Assembly (NCBI GenBank): GCA_026129135.1 | Contig: JAHCIQ010000007.1 | Coordinates: forward strand, 62,001 to 126,000 | Origin: Cyanobacteria bacterium TGS_CYA1 | Lineage (GTDB): Bacteria > Cyanobacteriota > Vampirovibrionia > Obscuribacterales > Obscuribacteraceae | DNA: 64,000 nucleotides | Reading direction: 5' to 3' | Shown: piece by piece, positions 51,085 to 59,605 of the stretch | Position numbering within the stretch: the first letter of the stretch is position 1 | How the letters are laid out: the number at the start of each line of letters is the position of its first letter | The notes under the pieces: generated by a model | Databases searched by the model: none | The model's input: only the letters and a program-made list of their open reading frames with translations | Told to the model about the DNA's origin: nothing | Position numbers and translations under genes: made by a program

Positions 51085-52469
51085 TATGGATACCTTGGAT
51101 ACACTTGCTGTGGATGGTCTCTTCTTACAGTTTCCATTCTAAGTGATCGCACGGGATATCCTACAAGTCCTGGTCCTCGGTTATAAGTATCGGAATTCGA
51201 ATCAGTGGTCAACTCTAGCGATTCACAAGTGTTTTCCGTGAGGTGATATCTAAGAATTTGCCCCTGATCACTTGCCAAAACAATCTGGTTTTCGTCCATT
51301 AGAGTCGGTCCAAAGCAATTGAGATTTGGAGAAGAATAGCGCTCCCATTTATTATTCACTAGCTTGAAAAAACCTTCATCGTCTGTTCTCAAATAGATGT
51401 TTCCAAGTTTATCTTCAAATATGCTGGTAAAACTCGTTGGAGGATAATTCCAGTTGACAGATTCTTTCAAGTTATGAAAATGAAACGCTCCGAAGATGCT
51501 TTCAACAAAGTTGCTGCCATTCGGCTGTTGCCCGTCCCTTGCACCACGAACCATGCTTCTATGAACGACTTTTTTCCCTTCAAGACAAATGACTTCGCAA
51601 GAAATTTCACCGTTATTTCTATTTTGCAAATCTCTGATTTCCCAATTGCGTCCTAGCTTGTCTTTGAAGGAACACCTCATCAACGGAGAAGGCAAAATAA
51701 TATCTTGAGAACTAGCCAAAGGAGTAACTTTAGAGACCTGAAAAGTTTCCAAATCCAATTTTCTCAAGTTGCCTAAGCAGTCATACAAAGTCGCAACGTT
51801 ATCGACAGATGATTGAATTCTCCAGAAGTTTGTAGAGCAACCGTTCAAGCCAGAAGGAATTTCAAGTTTTGCAATTTTAGGCAAGAACAGGTATGGCAAT
51901 TCTTTAGGCAAATCTCCACTTATATCCCAACAATATAGCTTGCCTTCAGACTCATTTAGCCAGAACAAGCGCTTCTCTGAGGTAACGGTGGAATCTAAGA
52001 ATTGAATATCGACTTGCGAGGATTGAACTAAACCTGTATACGAATTACCGGAAAACTGCCTTGAAAGCGGTTTTTCTACTTCGAATTTATTTTCGCTGGT
52101 TAAAACGTCAATACAAACAGAGCCATTTCTAACGCCGCAAACTACCAGCCTGTTTTGTTTGTCAGTGTAAGCATATCGAAGCGTGATGTCTGGACTAATT
52201 CTATGGAAAGGCTCCAGTCTATTATTTGGCTCCAAAACAAATAATTTAAATTCGTTGTAGGGGCCAATACCTATCAAGACTTTTTGATTCCATTTAAACA
52301 ATCGGCTAATTTGCACGAAATTGATTGGAAGCTTCTGAACATCCTTCCTAGTAAATGTCGTGACCGGAACATTCACCATACTAAGCTTGATGAACACGAA
52401 TATTCCGACTGCCAAAAAAACTAAAATTCCAACTGCGCAAAGCGCTAATTTAACCTTAAAGCTTTTCAT
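51081..52469 (-). CDS. membrane-anchored beta-propeller-like protein, paralogue 2
   Basis: About 462 residues with an N-terminal TM (ALCAVGILVFLAVGIFVFI) and an exported beta-rich domain. The C-terminal block NWNYPPTSFTSIFEDKLGNI, then LRTDDEGFFKLVNNKWERYS, matches the paralogue at 48087-49361. I start at ATG 52469, 11 nt after GGAG; the reading from GTG 52478 is less well spaced. It is first in a two-gene unit with the SUFU gene. Function unknown. Confidence 0.62.
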   Translation of the reverse strand: MKSFKVKLALCAVGILVFLAVGIFVFIKLSMVNVPVTTFTRKDVQKLPINFVQISRLFKWNQKVLIGIGPYNEFKLFVLEPNNRLEPFHRISPDITLRYAYTDKQNRLVVCGVRNGSVCIDVLTSENKFEVEKPLSRQFSGNSYTGLVQSSQVDIQFLDSTVTSEKRLFWLNESEGKLYCWDISGDLPKELPYLFLPKIAKLEIPSGLNGCSTNFWRIQSSVDNVATLYDCLGNLRKLDLETFQVSKVTPLASSQDIILPSPLMRCSFKDKLGRNWEIRDLQNRNNGEISCEVICLEGKKVVHRSMVRGARDGQQPNGSNFVESIFGAFHFHNLKESVNWNYPPTSFTSIFEDKLGNIYLRTDDEGFFKLVNNKWERYSSPNLNCFGPTLMDENQIVLASDQGQILRYHLTENTCESLELTTDSNSDTYNRGPGLVGYPVRSLRMETVRRDHPQQVYPRYPY

Positions 52470-52588
52470 CACAGTCACAACTCCTCTTTTAATTCCACTA
52501 TAGCTGAAGGGGCTGGTTGCTAAATGGCGAAGCTACGGCTCGTCGAGGGAGAATCCCCACTGCGACTAGACCATCAAACTACCCGACA

Positions 52589-52617
52589 TTGACTTCGAAA
52601 ATCTGCTAAGTTATATC
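52589..52617 (+). promoter_or_regulatory. candidate sigma-70-type promoter of the WG-repeat gene
   Basis: TTGACT and TATATC are separated by 17 bp. Transcription would begin about 45 bp before the GTG at 52668, which is preceded by GAGG at a good distance. Confidence 0.6.
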
Positions 52618-52667
52618 ATTGGCTCGAACAGGAAACCTTTTGGCGTAACTCTGGCTGAGGTTCTATT

Positions 52668-53714
52668 GTGAAAATAAAGCTTTTTCCGTTAGGCAAGACA
52701 GTTGCCCTGCTGGTCGTATTCTTTTCGTCTACCATTCAATCAAATGCTCATAATGATGGCGTCAAAATGGGCTATCTGGCTGAATTGAAATCAAAATATT
52801 TTTTGCTAGACCAAAATGGCAAAGTACTCAAAGAGTTGAACTGTATTTATGCAGCCCCTTTCTCAGAGGGACTTGCGCTCATTCGCAAACCCAGCGCGCC
52901 CAATTCTATGGGAGCAATGCTGAACTTCCCGACAGGAGACGAAAACTCTGTTTTCATAGACGTCAACGGTAATGAAATCAAGTCTCCAGAGTTCAAGAGA
53001 GCGAATCCATTCAGCGATGGTGTTACCTGGGTGGAAGCCGGACTGTTCAATCATTTCTTGATGGACAAAACTGGCAAACAAATCGCGAAAGTCAACGACG
53101 ATTGGCTTGTCGATGACTTTTCGGAAGGCATGGCACCGGTCTGGCTTCAGAAAGAAGAACACCGCGGTCAGTTGATCGATCCAGCTCTTCTTTCCAATCG
53201 CTGGGGATTCATAGATAAGACAGGCAAACTGGTCATTCCATTCGACCTTACCTACGCAAACGGCTTTCATCAGGGAGCAGCGGCAGTAAGAGATAAGAAG
53301 GGACGCTGGTATCTTATCGACAAGACGGGAAAACAACTTGGCGAAAAGTATGATGATGTTTTCAATATAAGCGATGGAATGGCCAAATTTCAAGTTGGCA
53401 CTAAATACGGTTACCTGGATAATCAAGGAACAGTGGTGATTAAGCCTGATTTTGCTGATGCACGCGACTTTGGCGAAGGGCTTGCCGCAGTAAAAATCGA
53501 AAACAAAGTTGGTTTCATCGACAAAACTGGAAAACAACAAATCGCTCCACAGTTTCAGGATGCATTAAAATTCAGTGAAGGTTTATGCCCTGTTCAAATA
53601 GCAGAAAAAAAAATGGGGATTTATCGACCCCACGGGAAAACTAGTTATTCAAGGGACTTTCGAAGAAGCTCTCCCATTCTCAGGCGGACGAGCACTCGTG
53701 CAAGTAGGAGATAG
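52668..53714 (+). CDS. WG-repeat secreted protein, N-terminal part of a frameshifted gene
   Basis: Starts at GTG 52668 with a signal peptide (cut near SNA). Residues 25-314 hold about six WG (beta-hairpin) repeats such as WGFIDKTGKLVIPFDLTYAN and YGYLDNQGTVVIKPDF. At a run of nine A residues (53604-53612) the frame departs: MGIYRPHGK is read where the repeat demands WGFIDPTGK. The last 34 residues are therefore out of frame. Removing one A joins it to the following frame and gives one protein of about 1,080 residues. This may be a mutation, an assembly error in a homopolymer, or slippage. Confidence 0.7.
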   Translation: MKIKLFPLGKTVALLVVFFSSTIQSNAHNDGVKMGYLAELKSKYFLLDQNGKVLKELNCIYAAPFSEGLALIRKPSAPNSMGAMLNFPTGDENSVFIDVNGNEIKSPEFKRANPFSDGVTWVEAGLFNHFLMDKTGKQIAKVNDDWLVDDFSEGMAPVWLQKEEHRGQLIDPALLSNRWGFIDKTGKLVIPFDLTYANGFHQGAAAVRDKKGRWYLIDKTGKQLGEKYDDVFNISDGMAKFQVGTKYGYLDNQGTVVIKPDFADARDFGEGLAAVKIENKVGFIDKTGKQQIAPQFQDALKFSEGLCPVQIAEKKMGIYRPHGKTSYSRDFRRSSPILRRTSTRASRR

Positions 53715-55908
53715 CATTGCATTCATCGACAAAACTGGAAAATTCGTTTTAGCGCCGAAATATGACACAGCCTCTTCATTTAGAAATGATAGAACCATAG
53801 TATCGCTGGGCTCTCCTGAAGAGCGCTCGAAAACGAAAGCCAGACTTGAAGAATGGAAAAAAAGAGTCGCAGAAGAAAAAGCCAAAAACAAATCATCCAG
53901 TTCAAATGCTCAAAATAAAAATCAACCTTCGTTTATTGAACTTAGCAATAAGCCTGGCGTTCAGTCTACGTTTCCTCGAGGACTGTCTCCAGATGGAAAG
54001 TATTTTCTGGAAAAAATGTTCGTTATTTTCTCAAAATCGGGTCACCCAACCGACAAACTTATCCTAACCAACGCCTCTAATGAGGAGCGTCTTCAAGAAT
54101 ATTCATCAGACTTTGAAGCAGCACCAATCAAGAATATAAATCTTGATCAAACTCGAATCGAAGACTATTCATGGGCACCAGATTCGAAAAATTTCGTCTA
54201 TGCAGCTTCGGACAATTTGTTTTTTTGCAATGCCGAAACCAACCAAAGAGTGAAATGGGACGACCGCCATTTGAAGTCTTACAATTTGTGCCAATATTCG
54301 CCTGATGGTCGTTTCATTGCAGTAGGTGGAGCGCAAGGAGATAAATGGTCCTCAAAGCACGAGTTGATGATTATAGATGCGAAGACTAAAAAAATAGTTT
54401 TGCATCCAGAAATTTATGCTCCAGCTAGCATTGCTTGGTCACCAGATAGCTCCAAGATTGCAGTAAGGGTTGGACCTGAGTGTTTAAAAATTCTGGATAC
54501 TAAAAACAACTTTGCACAAATAAACTTAATTCAAAAAGATTTTGGAAATATTGCCTTCTCTCCAGACCAGAAATACATTGCATCTTCGAAGTTTAATGGA
54601 GTAGACATTTTTGATACCAAGGGCAATTTGATTGAAAATCATCCTTTGAATCAAGTATGCAACATCACATGGACAGCTGATTCTAAGGAAATAATCTACA
54701 CAACAGATATCCTAAAAAACTTATCTTGCCAGACTCTAAAGCTGAATTTACAACCAGTCACAAAGCCAGCGGAGATGGCATCCTCTCCTTCTTCGAGCAA
54801 TGAGCCTTTCATCACGACTTTAACCAAGTTCGGTGTCATTGATTCGAAAGGAACAATCATTATTCCGTTCGATTATTTTTCAATAAAACAAACTAGCAAT
54901 AGCGACTTCGAAGTCGGTTTATTCGATAAAGACAATCCGAAAATGTCTCCTGCGTCGATTGAACTTTTCGACAAAACGGGCAAAAATAAAAAAGTAACAA
55001 CGCCTAAAGGCTTATTGCCAGTGCAGATCGCCGGAGAAACGCTTGTTGTCAAAATGGATGAAAGAGTTAGTCCTGAGATCAAAGGCAAAGAAATATTTGG
55101 CTTATGCGATTTAAAAGGAAATATTCTAGTCGAACCGAATTATGAAAATCTCGCATTCGCCAACGAAAAATGTATTCTACTTTCTGATCAAAATAGTAAG
55201 GTCGATATTTTTGATAATAAAGGCATCAAGACCGGCTCCATTCCTGAAGGCTATTTCATTCACTACCTTCCAGGTAGATTCAGAAAACTTCAATTACAAA
55301 ATGATTTGATACCAGTAGTATCAAGAGATTTCCAAACTAGAAAACTTTGCGATTTTCACGGTAAATTCGCAGGAGACTTCGATAAATCTTCTCACGTTGA
55401 GGATTCGAGCGATAAATCAGAAAAGATAGATATTCCAGCAGGATACGCGTCTTTCCAAGCGCTCTCTAATGGCCTTATCATTGCTTCAAAACCATCCCAA
55501 GCCAATTTCAGTCCCTTCGATTGGAAATCGAAATCCAGAAACTCAAGGACTGATAAAAGAGAGCTTTTTTACGGGCTGTTAAAAGACTACGATTTAATTG
55601 GAATGCCAAAACAAAAGTTTTTTGGACTGCTTGGAACTCCAACTCACCCTAACGACTCCATTGAAAAGGACTTTGTGTCTTACACGCTCAAAGCCACTGG
55701 CTGCATCAACGAACATGTCTGGTTCGTTGTAGAATTCGAGAACGATAAATTAAAGCGCTGGAGAGTGGCGCAAGGTATGTTCAACGATAAGCCAGAATGG
55801 ATATCCGAAAATGTAATTTACGAAGACCTACCTTCAGCTACAGACGAGCGCAGTAAATGGCTATCACCAACTGACGGTCGAAAAGTAATTCCAAAATACA
55901 AAAAATAA
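53698..55908 (+). CDS. WG-repeat/TolB-like propeller protein, C-terminal part of the frameshifted gene
   Basis: The correct frame actually resumes at the A-run near 53613; 53698 is only the first usable GTG. It continues the WG repeats (DSIAFIDKTGKFVLAPKYD). A Ser/Lys/Asn linker follows, then a TolB/WD-like propeller (YSWAPDSKNFVYAASDN, YSPDGRFIAVGGAQGD, AWSPDSSKIAV). Further WG units come next, and a C-terminal domain contains LIGMPKQKFFGLLGTPTHP, reminiscent of SmpA/BamE-like folds. Without its N-terminal half it lacks a signal peptide. It lies 3 bp before the PlsC gene. Confidence 0.68.
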   Translation: MQVGDSIAFIDKTGKFVLAPKYDTASSFRNDRTIVSLGSPEERSKTKARLEEWKKRVAEEKAKNKSSSSNAQNKNQPSFIELSNKPGVQSTFPRGLSPDGKYFLEKMFVIFSKSGHPTDKLILTNASNEERLQEYSSDFEAAPIKNINLDQTRIEDYSWAPDSKNFVYAASDNLFFCNAETNQRVKWDDRHLKSYNLCQYSPDGRFIAVGGAQGDKWSSKHELMIIDAKTKKIVLHPEIYAPASIAWSPDSSKIAVRVGPECLKILDTKNNFAQINLIQKDFGNIAFSPDQKYIASSKFNGVDIFDTKGNLIENHPLNQVCNITWTADSKEIIYTTDILKNLSCQTLKLNLQPVTKPAEMASSPSSSNEPFITTLTKFGVIDSKGTIIIPFDYFSIKQTSNSDFEVGLFDKDNPKMSPASIELFDKTGKNKKVTTPKGLLPVQIAGETLVVKMDERVSPEIKGKEIFGLCDLKGNILVEPNYENLAFANEKCILLSDQNSKVDIFDNKGIKTGSIPEGYFIHYLPGRFRKLQLQNDLIPVVSRDFQTRKLCDFHGKFAGDFDKSSHVEDSSDKSEKIDIPAGYASFQALSNGLIIASKPSQANFSPFDWKSKSRNSRTDKRELFYGLLKDYDLIGMPKQKFFGLLGTPTHPNDSIEKDFVSYTLKATGCINEHVWFVVEFENDKLKRWRVAQGMFNDKPEWISENVIYEDLPSATDERSKWLSPTDGRKVIPKYKK

Positions 55909-55911
55909 ATC

Positions 55912-57114
55912 ATGGCATCTGACAAACCAACCTTCAAAAATACATTCCTACCTGCGCGCCCGTCGGAGTTCGTTATCAAAACAGCTCAAACGCTCATTCG
56001 TGCGCAACTGGCGATGACGAATAAAGTTTTCATTACAGACGAAGATTTAGAGAGGCTTCGCGCACTGCCAAAAGACGCAGGTTTGGTTCTGGTGTCGAAC
56101 CACGCCGACGAGATGGACCCAAGAGTCTGCCTGGATTTAGCGCGTCGCTGCGGTAAGCGTTTTATGATTATGTGCAATCGCGAAGCTTTTAACGAAAATT
56201 TTGGGCTGGCAGGCAAAGCGCTACAGAGTCTCGGTTATTTTTCGGTCAATCGCGGCGCGCACGACCTCACAGCCAAAGACTACGCGGTAGACCTGGTGAA
56301 AGCTGGCAAAGACATTCTGGTAATGTTTCCCGAAGGAGAAATATTCTATCTAAACGAAGTCATACAGCGCTTCCATGCAGGTGCCATTTCTATCGCGATG
56401 GACGCAATTATTTCTCAGCGCGCATCACAACCTGAATGGTCAGCGTATCTAATTCCAATGGCAATCAAGTATCACTATCCAGAATCGATTGAAGATATTT
56501 TGAGTCGACGCATGACCCGGATGGAAACGCGGCTTGGGCTTTCTAAAATGGAAGGCACCCTGATCGAGCGCTTGCGTCGAATACAGCAGACTTTATTGCA
56601 TCGCGAACAGAAAAGTTATGGTATCTCACTCGAGCATACGATAGAGCCAGAACTGGGTGACGAGATTCTGCGAACGCAAGAAGCGCTTCTACAGCTGATT
56701 GAAGAAAAGCACCAGAAGAAACTGATGTCACAGAAAAATCTCATCGATCAATCGTGGCAACTTGGTGCCGAACTTCGTGAGATGAATTTTCCTCAGAAGA
56801 AAAAAGAACTGGAAGACTTAAAAGTCATCGAACATATGGTGAGCTGGCGCCCGAGCTACTATGGCACCGGCAACTCACAAGATCGCATAGCGGAAGCTCT
56901 TTTGAAGCAAGAGCGCGACTTGTACAAAATAAAAAGACCTCAGCAACTCGCCAATCGCAACGTCTACGTAAAGATTGCCGAGCCAACGAATCTAGGGTTG
57001 TTTGCCGACGATTACTCCAAAGACGCGCATGGCATGCTAAGCAAGGTCACCACGAACTTGCATGATCAGATTCAATCTATGATCGATGAAATGGTTAAAC
57101 TAATCGGCCGCTAG
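55912..57114 (+). CDS. PlsC-family 1-acyl-glycerol-phosphate acyltransferase-like protein
   Basis: A 400-residue protein. The acyltransferase HX4D motif is His64-Asp69 in VSNHADEMDP. Block II includes YFSVNRGAHD with its Arg, and block III is FPEGE at 139-143. PlsC-type enzymes acylate lysophosphatidic acid or related lipids on the inner membrane. The extra 200 C-terminal residues are helical and charged and are not typical of PlsC, and no TM helix is seen, so another acceptor is possible. It lies immediately after the WG-repeat gene. Confidence 0.8.
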   Translation: MASDKPTFKNTFLPARPSEFVIKTAQTLIRAQLAMTNKVFITDEDLERLRALPKDAGLVLVSNHADEMDPRVCLDLARRCGKRFMIMCNREAFNENFGLAGKALQSLGYFSVNRGAHDLTAKDYAVDLVKAGKDILVMFPEGEIFYLNEVIQRFHAGAISIAMDAIISQRASQPEWSAYLIPMAIKYHYPESIEDILSRRMTRMETRLGLSKMEGTLIERLRRIQQTLLHREQKSYGISLEHTIEPELGDEILRTQEALLQLIEEKHQKKLMSQKNLIDQSWQLGAELREMNFPQKKKELEDLKVIEHMVSWRPSYYGTGNSQDRIAEALLKQERDLYKIKRPQQLANRNVYVKIAEPTNLGLFADDYSKDAHGMLSKVTTNLHDQIQSMIDEMVKLIGR

Positions 57115-57120
57115 CCTGCA

Positions 57121-57465
57121 TCATTTTTTCACTTTTTTCGATTGCTTCTTTTCTACCACTTTAGCATCATAGGGTTGTATCTTTTCGGCAATTTCGCCAG
57201 CCCCAGCATCCTCAGCCATCTCCAGTTCGTAGTGTGATTGTGCATTCATCCAGAACTGAGGAGAAGTGCCAAAAAAGCGAGAAAGACGTAAAGCAGTATC
57301 AGCGGTAATTGACCTTTCACCATTTAAAATTTGAGTAATTCTTCCGGCAGGGACCTGCAAGTGGTGTGCTAGTTGATTTGCATTCAAACCAAGCGGCTTC
57401 AAAAATTCCTCCCTTAAATATTTTCCTGGGTGAATAGGTTCAAGTCGTTTACCTCTTGGCGCCAT
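57121..57465 (-). CDS. higA: HigA-family antitoxin
   Basis: A 114-residue helix-turn-helix antitoxin. HPGKYLREEFLKPLGLNANQ leads into the XRE-type HTH (LAHHLQVPAGRITQILNGER), then LRLSRFFGTSPQFWMNAQSH, the HigA family block, and a Lys-rich tail. It neutralises HigB and represses its own operon. ATG 57465 has AGGAG at good spacing and lies 11 bp after the higB stop; the upstream TTG at 57480 is less likely. A decayed paralogue is at 50214-50381. Confidence 0.88.
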   Translation of the reverse strand: MAPRGKRLEPIHPGKYLREEFLKPLGLNANQLAHHLQVPAGRITQILNGERSITADTALRLSRFFGTSPQFWMNAQSHYELEMAEDAGAGEIAEKIQPYDAKVVEKKQSKKVKK

Positions 57466-57476
57466 AATCTTTCTCC

Positions 57477-57758
57477 TCAAACATGGTAATCAACTAATTC
57501 AATATCGTAAGCTTCACTTCCGCTCCACTTAAAACAAATTCGCCACTGCTTGTTCACTCGAATACTGTATTGACCTTTACGATCTCCCTTTAGTGCTTCC
57601 AATTTATTTCCGGGCGGCAACCTCAGCTCTACTAATGAAATCGCTTGATTAATACTCATCAACCTTAATCTTGCAGCCTCTTCAATCGACTGAAACCGCG
57701 CCACTCTCTGCCGCGAAAACAGTCTATAGGTATCTGAACATTTGAACGACTTGATCAT
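57477..57758 (-). CDS. higB: HigB-family mRNA-interferase toxin
   Basis: A 93-residue RelE/HigB-type toxin that cleaves mRNA on the ribosome. The family pattern LRLPPGNKLEALKGDRKGQYSIRVNKQWRICFKWSGSEAYDIELVDYH is present in order, with the basic/aromatic residues near RVNKQWRICF and the final YH. Length is standard. It precedes higA, the usual HigBA order. Its start lies about 6 bp from a -10 hexamer, so the mRNA may be leaderless. Confidence 0.9.
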   Translation of the reverse strand: MIKSFKCSDTYRLFSRQRVARFQSIEEAARLRLMSINQAISLVELRLPPGNKLEALKGDRKGQYSIRVNKQWRICFKWSGSEAYDIELVDYHV

Positions 57759-57764
57759 ATTTCA

Positions 57765-57801
57765 ATATAACTTTTTTTACGCATTACGTAAAGCGTAAAA
57801 A
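57765..57801 (-). promoter_or_regulatory. higBA promoter and palindromic operator
   Basis: TTTTTACGC (57774-57782) and GCGTAAAAA (57793-57801) form a 9-bp inverted repeat whose centre also holds TTACGTAA, giving a 28-bp palindrome with one mismatched pair. On the minus strand TTTACG, 16 bp and TTATAT (57765-57770) form a promoter with the -35 inside the palindrome. HigA binding here would block transcription. The -10 is 6 bp from the higB ATG. Confidence 0.75.
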
Positions 57802-57828
57802 GATATTGAACTAAATGCTTTTTGTGTC

Positions 57829-58896
57829 TTAACCGTCGGACGGAAAAATAAAATGCGCCCGGTAAATTGAATCCATCCACCGCTTAGCGCCTTCTTTGCA
57901 CTTCGCATCACTCCAGCCAAAGCGGGTTTTGTAATGTTGAAACAATTGAGCTTCCGCCTGAGGATATAAAACTTTCAACCGGTCATATTGTTGTTTGTAG
58001 ACTTTGCTGCCCTTGGACCATTTAATCAGATTTCTTTCGATATTGGCTTTGGTATTGTATGCGGTGCCTAACGACCATGGTCGATAAACCAGGTCCATCC
58101 ACAAATAGCGGACATCAGAATGTATACGACCGTTGGCATTGAGCGTTCCCTGGTCTTCTTTGGGGATGCCCACTATCGAATCGAGCAACAATGCTATTTC
58201 GCTCAATGGTCCTTTTGGAATCAAACTATTGGTGTTTTTAACCTGGGGATGGAAAGCGATTGTCGCGATACTTTCGTCTTTACCGATTCTATAAATATTC
58301 CAGTTGCACAGTGGCTCTGCAGGATGCCCAGTGTCAATGCCGCAAGTGGTGCCATCTTTTTCAGCTATCCATGGTCCGGTCCACGACTCGCCAAATAAAA
58401 CACGAACACCCTTTGTATCTTCAGGCTCGGGCGCGCCACCAACACGCAAAACAGATATGATTTCTTCCTGACTCAGATTTTCTGGCGCCACATTAAGTGC
58501 GTGCATGTCGCCCCGCCAGCTGTGAGTGTATTGAGTAACAACAAACCGCCTGGCGTTGAATTTGTTTTTCTGAAAATACACAAAAGAAAAACCAGCCTTA
58601 TCTGCCACGGTCTCGATAGCAGCGTCGTCATGCCATTCTTCGACCTGACTGTTCTGACAAAGTACGACCGATTTTACTTTTGCTCTTACCTCATCGCCCG
58701 ATTCACAAAGACGCGGAGTATTTGACTTGAAAGCTGCGCGTGCAACTTCAAGCGCAATTTTGCCTTCCGGCGTATCGGCTCCTGAGATTAATCGAGGATA
58801 TTCAATTATTTTTGACGTCGCGCCACTTTTTGCAAATGCATCAGAACAACTGAATAACAAAAAAAATGAAAGAGCTAGTCCAATTTTATTTCTCAT
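57829..58896 (-). CDS. secreted protein of unknown function
   Basis: A 355-residue protein with a signal peptide (LALSFFLLFSCSDAFA). The mature chain has an acidic N-terminal half and conserved-looking blocks (RVLFGESWTGPWIAEKDG, DVRYLWMDLVYRPWSLGTAY, TRFGWSDAKCKEGAKRWMDS) with several Trp and Cys residues. No catalytic motif is recognised. Its start overlaps the end of the exported methyltransferase gene by 11 bp, so they form an operon behind the response regulator. Confidence 0.6.
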   Translation of the reverse strand: MRNKIGLALSFFLLFSCSDAFAKSGATSKIIEYPRLISGADTPEGKIALEVARAAFKSNTPRLCESGDEVRAKVKSVVLCQNSQVEEWHDDAAIETVADKAGFSFVYFQKNKFNARRFVVTQYTHSWRGDMHALNVAPENLSQEEIISVLRVGGAPEPEDTKGVRVLFGESWTGPWIAEKDGTTCGIDTGHPAEPLCNWNIYRIGKDESIATIAFHPQVKNTNSLIPKGPLSEIALLLDSIVGIPKEDQGTLNANGRIHSDVRYLWMDLVYRPWSLGTAYNTKANIERNLIKWSKGSKVYKQQYDRLKVLYPQAEAQLFQHYKTRFGWSDAKCKEGAKRWMDSIYRAHFIFPSDG

Positions 58897-59605
58897 CTGG
58901 TTTCTTTGCCACCAGGTCTACAACAATTGCTTGACCATCGTGCATCCCTTCATCTAGAACGATTTTGCGCTCTTTAATTAGGGTAATTTTCCAGTCTTTG
59001 AAATTTTCTTTGAAGAAGTTTTTTTCATACATGCAAGAAAGGTCTTTGGGACCAAACCTAGTTTTGAGTTTCAAATGCTTTTTGGCAAAACCTTCGATTA
59101 TTATCGAACCACCTGGCTTCACCGAGTTTTTAAGCCGAGAAATGAATTTTGATGTCCTATCGTTATCTTGCGGCTGAAAGAAAATCACAGCAACTGCATC
59201 GTAATGATTTTCTTTCAAATCGACTTTTGCAGCATCTTCCACAAAGTAATTAATTGAAACTTTTTCTTCTTCCGCTAATCTTAAAGCTTTCGCTTTGGCA
59301 ACTTCGCTTACATCAAAAGCATCGACTTGCCAGTTTTTCTTTGCCGCATAGACAGCGTTTCGGCCTTCGCCTTCAGCGGGAAGCAATAATTTTCCAGGCG
59401 ACAATTTTTCTATTTGCGATGCGAAAAATAAATTTGGCTTTTTGCCAAACAAATACATTTTTCGATCATATTTTTTGTTCCAGACCGCTTTCTCGTCGCG
59501 AGGAGCGATTTTCTCGCCCATTTTGCCAAGCGGTTCTTCGGCACGCAAAGGCACAGCCAGTGCCAGAACTGCACAAGTCAGCAAAGCGACTTTAGGTCCA
59601 GACAA
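58886..59605 (-). CDS. SAM-dependent methyltransferase with N-terminal signal-like segment
   Basis: A 239-residue class I methyltransferase. KLLLPAEGEGRNAVYAA is the SAM-binding motif I (usual VLxxGxGxGRN), WQVDAFDVSEVAKAKA is motif II, and YDAVAVIFFQP is the post-II strand. The pattern is like thiopurine/tellurite methyltransferases. Unusually, the N-terminus is VALLTCAVLALAVPLRAEE, a Sec-type signal. The start is TTG 59605, overlapping the regulator gene by 14 bp. A cytoplasmic form from an internal ATG would lose part of the fold. Confidence 0.68.
   Translation of the reverse strand: MSGPKVALLTCAVLALAVPLRAEEPLGKMGEKIAPRDEKAVWNKKYDRKMYLFGKKPNLFFASQIEKLSPGKLLLPAEGEGRNAVYAAKKNWQVDAFDVSEVAKAKALRLAEEEKVSINYFVEDAAKVDLKENHYDAVAVIFFQPQDNDRTSKFISRLKNSVKPGGSIIIEGFAKKHLKLKTRFGPKDLSCMYEKNFFKENFKDWKITLIKERKIVLDEGMHDGQAIVVDLVAKKPDEK

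Noticed and set aside
52500..52660. possible tRNA suggested by short stems such as GGGA-GAA-TCCC
   Set aside because: No cloverleaf, T-loop GTTCGANNC or acceptor pairing could be built; the region reads better as a promoter.
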